A stretch of DNA of 6,838 nucleotides from Spartobacteria bacterium (lineage in GTDB: Bacteria; Verrucomicrobiota; Verrucomicrobiae; Chthoniobacterales; UBA6821): NCBI GenBank assembly GCA_003136515.1, contig PLEU01000110.1, positions 15,578 to 22,415 of the forward strand, in the 5' to 3' direction. This document shows, piece by piece, positions 1-5,806 of this stretch (position 1 is its first letter; every line of letters starts with the position of its first letter). The position numbers and the translations under genes were made by a program. Below the pieces are notes generated by a model. The model was not told where the DNA came from. It worked only from the letters and a program-made list of their open reading frames with translations, and ran no database searches.

Positions 1-727
1 ACCGGGCATGGGCAAGACAATGATGCTGAAGAGTCTCGCCCTAGCCATCCGTGCCAATCATCCAAAAATCGAGTTGATGCTCCTGCTTGTGGATGAACGT
101 CCGGAGGAAGTCACCGACCTCCGCCGTTCCATCGACTGCGATATATTTAGTTCAACCTTTGATGAACCGACTTCACGTCACGTTCAGGTCTCGGAGATGG
201 TTTCTGAGAGGGCTAAACGTCTGGTCGAACTTGGCAAAGACGTCGTCATCCTTGTGGACAGCATCACACGTCTCTCCCGAGGTTATAACAACAACATGCC
301 CGGCAAGGGACGCACAATGAGTGGCGGTGTCGATTCCGGTGCATTATCACGCCCAAAGAAGTTTTTCGGATCGGCTCGCAATGTCGAGGAAGGTGGCAGT
401 CTCACCATCTTGGCAACTGCACTAGTGGAAACTCACAGTCGGATGGATGACCTAATTTTTGAGGAATACAAGGGCACGGGAAATATGGAAATTCACCTCG
501 ACCGTTCCATAATGGAACAGCGCGTCTTTCCGGCCATCCACATCACCAAGTCAGGCACACGGCGTGAGGAACTGCTTTATCATCCTGACGAATTTGAGCG
601 GGTCGCGCTTTTGCGAAGGCAGTTGTCAGAACTTCCCGCCGCGGAAGCAATGGAAATCCTTTGTCTTAATTTGGAAACCACAAAGTCCAACGCGGAACTG
701 CTGCTTCAGGGACTCAAGGGACTCTAG
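1..727 (+). CDS. rho: Transcription termination factor Rho, C-terminal part (5' truncated by window edge)
   Basis: Rho is a hexameric RNA-dependent ATPase/helicase that loads on nascent RNA and ends transcription. The frame is open to the left edge (codons from position 2) and the visible protein starts inside the P-loop as P-G-M-G-K-T, so the first Met at 8 is not the true start. The N-terminal RNA-binding domain lies outside the window. About 240 residues are seen against roughly 420 in E. coli Rho, covering the ATPase domain. Numbering from the Met at 8: DERPEEVTD (29-37) carries the catalytic Glu region, [11 protein letters not shown] (81-91) is Walker [14 protein letters not shown] (98-110) is the Q-loop, KGTGN (155-159) is the R-loop and SGTRREELL (182-190) holds the arginine finger. 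The stop is TAG at 725-727. Nothing is degraded in the visible part. The gene converges on the rhomboid gene with 8 nt between stop codons. Identification is very secure. Confidence 0.97.
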   Translation, partial: PGMGKTMMLKSLALAIRANHPKIELMLLLVDERPEEVTDLRRSIDCDIFSSTFDEPTSRHVQVSEMVSERAKRLVELGKDVVILVDSITRLSRGYNNNMPGKGRTMSGGVDSGALSRPKKFFGSARNVEEGGSLTILATALVETHSRMDDLIFEEYKGTGNMEIHLDRSIMEQRVFPAIHITKSGTRREELLYHPDEFERVALLRRQLSELPAAEAMEILCLNLETTKSNAELLLQGLKGL

Positions 728-735
728 AGGCTACT

Positions 736-1398
736 TCATTCGGGAACAGTTGGAGTAACGAATTCCAAAGGTCGGATCAGCCTGCAGGAAATAAAAACAC
801 GGCAGAGCAGGAATCCTTCAATACCCCCGCCAAGGTGGGCAAGGTGACCGATTCCTTGTCCCACACCGAAGTGCAGGTAGAGAAAAGGAGTGAAATACCA
901 ACAAAAGAGCGAGCCAATGATAACAAGCCATCCAAGGGTGGCGGCTTTCATTTTCACAGGGATAATGAAGAAAATCAGCGCCGTGATTTGGAGGCGTGGA
1001 AGCAGGGTTGCAAAACCGACGAGTAGTGCACAAATACCCGCCGAGGCACCAATTAGTGGAACGTCGTTATGAGATGCCAAAGTCTGAAGCAATCCACCCG
1101 CAATGGCCCCGCCAAAAAAGAGTGACAGATAACAGGCTCCTCCAAGCAACTCTTCCATCACCGGTCCGGTGAACAATAGCGCCACCATATTCACTCCTAG
1201 ATGGAGCATATTTCCATGAAGGAAGGCGTAACTAATCAGCTGCCACCAATCTCCCCCAATTAGACCGCTCTTAGTAAGAGCCATTTCGGGGACTAGCGAA
1301 GAGGAGTAAAAATGCTCGTAGAGTTCCTCTGCTAGAAAGAAAGCCGTATTGATGAGAATGAGAATGCATGTCAAAGGTGCGTGACGAAGACGATTCAT
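736..1398 (-). CDS. Rhomboid family intramembrane serine protease
   Basis: This is a 220-residue polytopic membrane protein of the rhomboid (S54) family, which cleaves transmembrane substrates within the inner membrane. A first hydrophobic segment lies at about 8-24. It is followed by a loop ending in W-W-Q-L-I-S-Y-A-F-L-H, the usual run into TM2. TM2 has the H-x3-N pair (H66, N70 in HLGVN). TM4 carries the nucleophile in G-A-S-A-G (117-121, S119). The last helix has HLAHLGGGIEG (185-195) with H188 as the likely catalytic histidine. The size and about six to seven hydrophobic segments suit a minimal bacterial rhomboid without extra domains. The residue after the serine is Ala, not the usual Gly, but both catalytic residues are present. 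The ATG (1398-1396) overlaps the TGA of the upstream lipid kinase gene, with only a weak GGAA (1407-1404) before it, so translational coupling is likely. The substrate is unknown. Confidence 0.92.
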   Translation of the reverse strand: MNRLRHAPLTCILILINTAFFLAEELYEHFYSSSLVPEMALTKSGLIGGDWWQLISYAFLHGNMLHLGVNMVALLFTGPVMEELLGGACYLSLFFGGAIAGGLLQTLASHNDVPLIGASAGICALLVGFATLLPRLQITALIFFIIPVKMKAATLGWLVIIGSLFCWYFTPFLYLHFGVGQGIGHLAHLGGGIEGFLLCRVFISCRLIRPLEFVTPTVPE

Positions 1399-2288
1399 GG
1401 TAGTTCCGGTGCAATGACCGGAAGCACCCCCCGATCGAGTGTAATAGTGAGAGGCAGATATCCAGTCATTTCGCCATCCAGTTCATAGGGTACGGGCTCG
1501 TCTGAGCGAAGTGATATCGTGGAGGACTGAAAGTATTCCACATCCACAAGATTGGTGTGCTCCCCCATCAGAATGGCATGCATATAGCGCAGAAGATCCC
1601 ATGGACTCTGGTTCTTGAAAACCAATACATCCAACAGTCCATCAGTGGGAGAACCCTTGCGAAACATTTTGAAAGGCCCTCCATAGAAACGACCATTCCC
1701 AAAGAGGATGAAAGAGCCGGTGCGTTCTATTCCGTTACTGCATTCCAAGGTAATGGGTGGGGGCTTTTGTCCCGCAATCTGCGCCAATGAAAGAAGATAA
1801 CTCAGGGGGCCCAGCGCCTTCTTCGATTCCCTTGTCGTGCGTCGCACCACTTCTGCATCAAGCCCCACCCCCGCCAACTGCACAAAGTGGCGCGACCCTG
1901 CACGGGGAAGATCGATCTGACGGACATGCCGCTGTTGGATGATCTCCCAAGCCTTCTCCAGTGAATTCAGGGGGATGCCCAACTCAACCGCAAACACATT
2001 CATCGTTCCTACGGGGAGAATACCAAGCATCACTCCGGGATGTTCGGATCCCTGACTAGCGTTGCCGGCAATTCCGTTGACCACCTCGTTGATCGTGCCA
2101 TCACCACCTGCAGCAATAATCGTCCTATAGCCCTCCTCCACGGCATTTCGGGCGATCTGTTCTGCATCACCTGGCATCGTACTCAAGCGGATTTTGCAGC
2201 CTCCGACGAGCGCCTGTAGACGCTCCACGAGTCGGGCAGCCTTATCACTTTGTGCCGCCGGGTTGAGGATGATAAGGGGAAGGGTCAC
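1395..2288 (-). CDS. Diacylglycerol kinase catalytic-domain protein (YegS/DgkB/BmrU-like lipid kinase)
   Basis: This 297-residue protein matches the soluble bacterial lipid kinase family, which phosphorylates diacylglycerol or related lipids at the inner face of the membrane. It opens with the first strand L-I-I-L-N-P-A-A (5-12). It has the nucleotide-binding GGDGTINEVVNGI (61-73) and LPVGTMNVFA (91-100), then FGNGRFYGG (196-204), the SPTDGLLDVLVF strand (213-224) and a C-terminal YELDGE (268-273). The length is typical. The start is GTG (2288-2286). An in-frame TGA lies two codons upstream and the next ATG would remove the first strand, so GTG is well supported, although no Shine-Dalgarno is evident. 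The gene is first in a two-gene minus-strand unit with the rhomboid gene, via a 4-nt ATGA overlap. Family members differ in substrate (diacylglycerol, phosphatidylglycerol, undecaprenol, sphingoid lipids), so only the general kinase role is called. Confidence 0.93.
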   Translation of the reverse strand: MTLPLIILNPAAQSDKAARLVERLQALVGGCKIRLSTMPGDAEQIARNAVEEGYRTIIAAGGDGTINEVVNGIAGNASQGSEHPGVMLGILPVGTMNVFAVELGIPLNSLEKAWEIIQQRHVRQIDLPRAGSRHFVQLAGVGLDAEVVRRTTRESKKALGPLSYLLSLAQIAGQKPPPITLECSNGIERTGSFILFGNGRFYGGPFKMFRKGSPTDGLLDVLVFKNQSPWDLLRYMHAILMGEHTNLVDVEYFQSSTISLRSDEPVPYELDGEMTGYLPLTITLDRGVLPVIAPELP

Positions 2289-2306
2289 ACTTCAGAACAC
2301 GGAACA

Positions 2307-2367
2307 GGGAGACTAAATGAGTTTTCCTCTCCCAAGCAATAGGCAATGGATGAGAATTCAGTCTCCC
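2307..2367. repeat. Interrupted inverted repeat in the lipid-kinase leader region
   Basis: The left arm GGGAGACTAAAT (2307-2318) is complementary to the right arm ATTCAGTCTCCC (2356-2367) at 11 of 12 positions. The outer 8 bp are perfect and the spacer is 37 nt. In a minus-strand transcript it would form a stem-loop ending 18 nt before the GTG start of the lipid kinase, where it could affect initiation. As DNA it could equally be a spaced operator. No U-run follows, so it is not an intrinsic terminator. Confidence 0.4.
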
Positions 2368-2413
2368 CATGGTAAAAAATTGGAGATTCCCCACCCCATC
2401 CCTAAACATTTTC

Positions 2414-2442
2414 CGTATAATAAATATCTACCGATTTTTCAA
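2414..2442 (-). promoter_or_regulatory. Candidate promoter for the lipid kinase/rhomboid unit
   Basis: Read on the minus strand, TTGAAA (2442-2437) is followed after 17 nt by TATACG (2419-2414). The -35 fits the sigma-70 consensus at 5 of 6 positions and the -10 at 4 of 6, with the important final T missing. If used, it overlaps the plus-strand TATAAT box, so the two promoters would compete for polymerase. The resulting leader would be about 120 nt and would include the inverted repeat at 2307-2367. Confidence 0.25.
2416..2421 (+). promoter_or_regulatory. Candidate -10 box (TATAAT) for the AsmA-like/rsmD/waaA unit
   Basis: A perfect TATAAT lies 42 nt before the GTG start of the AsmA-like gene, in an AT-rich run. 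Transcription would begin near 2428, giving a leader of about 36 nt. At 17-18 nt upstream the sequence is C-rich and does not resemble TTGACA, and there is no extended -10 TG. The call therefore rests on the single hexamer and its position. Confidence 0.45.
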
Positions 2443-2463
2443 ACTCCATTCTAACTTATCGGT
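2430..2463 (+). repeat. Short inverted repeat abutting the GTG start of the AsmA-like gene
   Basis: ACCGAT (2430-2435) and ATCGGT (2458-2463) are perfect complements separated by 22 nt, and the second arm ends at the base before the GTG start codon. If transcription starts near 2428, the mRNA 5' end would begin almost at the first arm and the stem would sit against the start codon. Six base pairs with a 22-nt loop is weak and could be chance. Confidence 0.25.
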
Positions 2464-3870
2464 GTGAAACTGCCTGCACGCCCCATCTTCGTTGCTACCT
2501 TCCTGCTGCTGGCAACTCCTGTTATTTTGCTCATTGCACTCAATCTGTATCTTCTCAGCCCACAAATTCAGGAAAAGATACGCTCCGAACTTTCCACTGC
2601 TTTGGGTACGCCCATCTCGATCCAGTCGCTTCATCTAACCCCGACTGGAGGATTAAAACTCAAAGGAATCTTGGCCGGAAGCGATCAAAGCAACCCCATA
2701 CTCACAGCAGATTCCCTCACCATCTATCCGAAGTATCTGCCACTCCTGAAAGGGCAATTTTCCATCAAGGGACTCGTCCTGAACCATCCCATCATCCGGC
2801 TTCCTCTATCCAGTTCCAGCTTACTGATCCCCCTCTCCTCTTCTTCCCTCTCTGGTGATGTTGTGGCTTCCGAGAATCAATCCCAGTTGACGACCGGATC
2901 ATCAATATCAACACCGGCTTGCACAGCAGCCAGCAACACGATTTTCTCAGGGTGGAAATTCGAGAACATCTTGATCTCTCTTCCCTATCTCAAAATCGTC
3001 GATGCCGATGTTACTCTTCTAAACTCGGATAGCAGCCCTCTGGCAGCCATGCATGAGATGAAACTTCACGGCAAGCTCGGACACGACGGCATATGGAATG
3101 GCAATTTCGAGGCGGGTCAGGCCACCATAGGAACAGCACTGATACTTCATGAAATCCACTCACCGATCAGGCTCTCCCCTGACTCCAAAACACTCTTCCT
3201 TGATGAACTTAAGGCAGTTCTGGGTGGCGGGGACCTTCAAGGAAAATTCTCTCTCGATCTTCCACCTGCAACTCCCAAATATCATACGGAACTCAGTCTC
3301 ACTGGAGCGTTGCTAAATCAGTTTTTTGCAGACGCATCACTCGGAACAGCCGCCTCCGAGGGGAATGTCTCCGGTGATTTGCAGCTTTCAGGAATTACCG
3401 GAACAGGCACAAGCATGGAGGGCAATGGCCATCTCCTCTGTACAGACGCAGTAATAGAGCCTGCGGATTTCCTGAAGCAGATTGGGCAACTTCTTCAGGT
3501 GGATGAGCTTCAGCTTCTTCGTATCTCGGAGGGACATGCATCCTTCGCCATAAATGATGGAAAAATGACGTTCGATGATCTGACTCTTCATTCCGAAAAT
3601 CTCGCGCTCACGGCTCGGGGGCCGATACTTCTGAATGGTGATCTCGATCTCAACGCGAGATTGCTCTTCAACGAAAAGATGAGCGAGAGACTTCACGGAC
3701 TTCTTGGTTCACAAATGAGTGCCGCACCAGAAGCTGGATACTCCCAAATTTCATTCCATGTCGCCGGCCCTATTAAGCACCCCAGCACCGATCTACTGGA
3801 GCGTCTCACAGGCATCCATTTCGGCGGTGATCTCGGTGGTTTACTCCAGGGAATCTTTGGGCATCACTAA
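2464..3870 (+). CDS. AsmA-like envelope protein (AsmA/TamB/DUF748-type, membrane-anchored)
   Basis: This 468-residue protein has a basic N-terminus and one hydrophobic segment (about 8-32), best read as an inner-membrane signal anchor with the rest in the periplasm. What follows is the usual start of AsmA-like proteins: a short amphipathic stretch, then I-S-I-Q-S-L-H-L-T-P-T-G-G-L-K-L-K-G-I (51-69), and beta-rich segments of alternating polarity. The C-terminal part (about 325-445) resembles the AsmA-like C-terminal domain, including ISEGHASFAINDGKMTFDDL (354-373) and a final F-H-V-A-G-P-I-K-H-P. A Ser-rich stretch (about 114-160) probably forms a linker. The family is linked to outer-membrane lipid and assembly homeostasis; the specific role here is unknown. 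The GTG start is forced, because TAA at 2452-2454 is in frame and no ATG follows until residue 197. No Shine-Dalgarno is seen. rsmD follows after 5 nt. Confidence 0.78.
   Translation: MKLPARPIFVATFLLLATPVILLIALNLYLLSPQIQEKIRSELSTALGTPISIQSLHLTPTGGLKLKGILAGSDQSNPILTADSLTIYPKYLPLLKGQFSIKGLVLNHPIIRLPLSSSSLLIPLSSSSLSGDVVASENQSQLTTGSSISTPACTAASNTIFSGWKFENILISLPYLKIVDADVTLLNSDSSPLAAMHEMKLHGKLGHDGIWNGNFEAGQATIGTALILHEIHSPIRLSPDSKTLFLDELKAVLGGGDLQGKFSLDLPPATPKYHTELSLTGALLNQFFADASLGTAASEGNVSGDLQLSGITGTGTSMEGNGHLLCTDAVIEPADFLKQIGQLLQVDELQLLRISEGHASFAINDGKMTFDDLTLHSENLALTARGPILLNGDLDLNARLLFNEKMSERLHGLLGSQMSAAPEAGYSQISFHVAGPIKHPSTDLLERLTGIHFGGDLGGLLQGIFGHH
2800..2850 (+). repeat. Internal peptide repeat (L/I)PLSSSSL, two copies
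   Basis: Residues 113-120 (LPLSSSSL) and 122-129 (IPLSSSSL) of the AsmA-like protein repeat at the peptide level. The codons differ: AGT/AGC-containing in the first copy, TCT/TCC only in the second. This points to a Ser-rich low-complexity linker, or an old duplication, more than a recent DNA duplication. Confidence 0.6.
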
Positions 3871-3875
3871 AATTC

Positions 3876-4469
3876 ATGCGTGTCATTGCTGGCTCGGCAG
3901 GTGGTTTGCATCTTCTCCCACCGGGTAGGGAGACACGCCCCACGATGGACCGAGTGAAAGGGGCGATATTCTCCTCACTGGGCGAACGTGTGCTAGGGGC
4001 TCGGGTCCTAGAATTATTTGCCGGAAGTGGTGCCCTGGGAATTGAGGCGCTCAGCCGGGGAGCGGCATCGGCGGTCTTTGTCGACAATCATGGCCCGACC
4101 ATCGGACTGATCCGGCGGAACCTCGAGTCGACACATCTCGAAGGAAGCGTGCAGCAGATGGATGCCTTTCGCTTTCTCGATCTCTATGCGCCGCCGGAAA
4201 GCTTCGATATCATACTTGCCGATCCACCGTATGTGAAAAAAACCAAGGGTGGAGTTCCTCAGGAAAACCCTGCTGAAAAATTGCTTTCTCACCCGGCCGT
4301 GCTGATAGCCCTTGGCAAAGAAGGGCTTCTGGTTCTGGAATGCGAGCGTCGCCAATCCCTTCCTTCACTACCACTCCTGAAGGTACTCTCCGACCGCTGC
4401 TATGGAGAATCTCGCATTCTTATCCTGAGAGCATTTCCAAAGCCATCACTTGCTGGCTTCGCACCATGA
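3876..4469 (+). CDS. rsmD: 16S rRNA (guanine(966)-N2)-methyltransferase RsmD
   Basis: RsmD uses S-adenosylmethionine to methylate N2 of G966 in 16S rRNA during 30S assembly. The 197-residue protein has the family's N-terminal signature R-V-I-A-G-S-A-G-G (2-10) and the T-R-P-T-M-D-R-V (20-27) block. The Rossmann SAM motif is ELFAGSGALGIEAL (46-59), the acidic end of strand 2 is FVD (68-70), and the catalytic D-P-P-Y is at 116-119. Near the C-terminus Y-G-E-S-R-I-L-I-L is also typical. The usual Glu after the DRV-R block is Gly here, a minor change. Length is normal. The ATG at 3876 lies 5 nt after the AsmA-like stop, with no good Shine-Dalgarno. The TGA (4467-4469) overlaps the ATG of waaA, which suggests cotranscription and coupling. 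In many genomes rsmD sits beside coaD; here its neighbour is the Kdo transferase gene. Confidence 0.95.
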   Translation: MRVIAGSAGGLHLLPPGRETRPTMDRVKGAIFSSLGERVLGARVLELFAGSGALGIEALSRGAASAVFVDNHGPTIGLIRRNLESTHLEGSVQQMDAFRFLDLYAPPESFDIILADPPYVKKTKGGVPQENPAEKLLSHPAVLIALGKEGLLVLECERRQSLPSLPLLKVLSDRCYGESRILILRAFPKPSLAGFAP

Positions 4470-5806
4470 GCAGGTTCTCACTGGCTCTTTACAATCTCAT
4501 TTTCCCAATTCTGCTACTTCTTCTCCTGCCCGGATATCTCGTTCGCATTTGGAAGCGTGGCGGATACCGTTCCAAGATTGCCCAACGTGTCGGAATTTTT
4601 GACGAGAAAACAAGGGCCAGAATCGGCACGGGACGCCTCTGGCTGCATGCAGTCAGTGTTGGAGAGGTCGGCATTGCGCTGAAATTTGCTGACGAATTTC
4701 TGCGTAGAAATCCTCAGTCCCGTTTTGTCATTAGCACCACGACTTCGACCGGACTCGCAATTCTGGAAAAAAGGGCCTCCAGCAGGCTGGAGCCTCTGGC
4801 CAATCCTATCGATTTGCCGATTCTGACTTCCAGACTTGTCAGAAAAATAAGCCCCTCGGTCTTGATCATGATCGAGGCCGACCTTTGGCCCAACCGCATT
4901 GAAGCCTGCCGAAAATTAGGCATTCCCGTTGCCCTCATCAATGCCCGCCTATCAAGCCGATCGGAGTCTCGCTACCGCCTCGTACGTCCCTTCACCTCCT
5001 CATTCTTCAACCGACTCGGACTCCTTGCTCTGACGGAACATGATGACAAGGCACGTTGGCTATCCCTTCGGGTGTCCCCGGCAATTCTGCATTGGACGGG
5101 CAATATCAAGTACGACAATGATGCCACTGCTTCACTCCCTGATAAAACTGGGGTTCCTGCTTTTTCCAATTTTCCAAAGTTCCTCGGTTGGCAGGTGACT
5201 GATCCTCTTTTTCTTGCTGCAAGTACTCATGAGGGGGAAGAAATGGATGTGGCGCGTGCATATTGTGAGTTGTGCAGGGAAATTCCTACGCTCCGTCTGG
5301 TTATAGCTCCGCGGCATGTGGAACGGAGGTCCTCAATCGTCCTGCTTCTCGAGGGACTCGGTCTCTCTGTATCGCTGCGTTCTAAAGAGGCTGTATCACC
5401 AGCAGATGTTCTGCTTCTCGATACAACGGGAGAACTTGCAAGCTGGTATCCGCTTGCCACCTGTGTCTTCGTTGGCAAGAGCCTGCCCTCCTCGGTAAAT
5501 CGTGGCGGACAAAATATGATCGAGCCTCTTCAAGCGGGAAAACCCGTACTCATCGGGCCGCACACAGCAAATTTCGAACCGCTCGCCTCACATCTGGTGG
5601 AATCAGGCGCCGCCCTGCGTGTTAGCGATATAGCGAGTATTACCGCGGCTTTCCACAAACTACACAAGAACCACACATTGAGGGAGCAGACCGTTGCATC
5701 GGCGGAAATGGTTTTGAAGCCGCATCAGGGGGCAACGGTTCGTACATGTGAATTCGTTGAGAAATTACTCTTGCGACCCCTCCCAGAAAAGTCGGGCGGC
5801 GAGTGA
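4466..5806 (+). CDS. waaA: 3-deoxy-D-manno-octulosonic acid (Kdo) transferase WaaA/KdtA
   Basis: WaaA transfers Kdo from CMP-Kdo to the lipid A precursor on the cytoplasmic face of the inner membrane, the first step of LPS core assembly. The protein has 446 residues, near the family's usual 420-430. It shows an N-terminal membrane anchor (about 10-27), then W-L-H-A-V-S-V-G-E (59-67, with catalytic Glu67), STTTSTG (90-96) and E-A-D-L-W-P-N (137-143, usually E-T-E-L/I-W-P-N). Further on are GNIKYD (212-217), A-S-T-H-E-G-E-E (252-259) and APRHVER (281-287), then the nucleotide-sugar motif GGQNMIEPLQAGKPV (347-361) followed by GPHTANFEP. The reading frame is open upstream to an ATG at 4340. The ATG at 4466 is preferred because it yields the normal N-terminus and forms an ATGA overlap with the rsmD stop. 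The 3' end overlaps the convergent glycosyltransferase gene by 42 nt. Whether it adds one or more Kdo residues cannot be read from sequence. Confidence 0.95.
   Translation: MSRFSLALYNLIFPILLLLLLPGYLVRIWKRGGYRSKIAQRVGIFDEKTRARIGTGRLWLHAVSVGEVGIALKFADEFLRRNPQSRFVISTTTSTGLAILEKRASSRLEPLANPIDLPILTSRLVRKISPSVLIMIEADLWPNRIEACRKLGIPVALINARLSSRSESRYRLVRPFTSSFFNRLGLLALTEHDDKARWLSLRVSPAILHWTGNIKYDNDATASLPDKTGVPAFSNFPKFLGWQVTDPLFLAASTHEGEEMDVARAYCELCREIPTLRLVIAPRHVERRSSIVLLLEGLGLSVSLRSKEAVSPADVLLLDTTGELASWYPLATCVFVGKSLPSSVNRGGQNMIEPLQAGKPVLIGPHTANFEPLASHLVESGAALRVSDIASITAAFHKLHKNHTLREQTVASAEMVLKPHQGATVRTCEFVEKLLLRPLPEKSGGE

Larger units (their letters stand above)
2289..2463. other. Divergent intergenic region between lipid kinase and AsmA-like genes
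   Basis: This 175-nt gap is the only substantial non-coding stretch in the window and separates the two divergent units. I see no credible small gene in it. It contains a TATAAT hexamer, a possible minus-strand promoter overlapping that box, a long interrupted inverted repeat on the lipid-kinase side, and a short inverted repeat ending directly at the GTG start of the AsmA-like gene. It is AT-richer around 2401-2460 than its flanks. Both operons are most simply read as starting here. Confidence 0.8.

Noticed and set aside
2307..2367. Inverted repeat as an intrinsic terminator
   Set aside because: No U-run follows either arm in the direction of transcription and both flanking genes diverge from the region, so no upstream transcript needs ending here.
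2428..2634. 68-codon minus-strand frame starting inside the AsmA-like gene and running into the intergenic region
   Set aside because: Its Gln/Asn/Arg-rich translation is the antisense of the hydrophobic anchor region, and it would cover the candidate promoters.
3388..3696. 102-codon minus-strand open frame inside the AsmA-like gene
   Set aside because: It is antisense to a well-supported gene, its translation resembles no family, and it has no start signal of note.
3806..4355. Two minus-strand open frames (93 and 113 codons) opposite the end of the AsmA-like gene and rsmD
   Set aside because: Compositional shadows of rsmD codons; low-complexity Arg/Ser-rich translations and no recognisable domain.
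4340..4465. Upstream ATG giving a 488-residue WaaA
   Set aside because: The extra 42 residues lie wholly within rsmD, have no WaaA-like character, and the ATG at 4466 forms an ATGA overlap and gives the normal N-terminal anchor.
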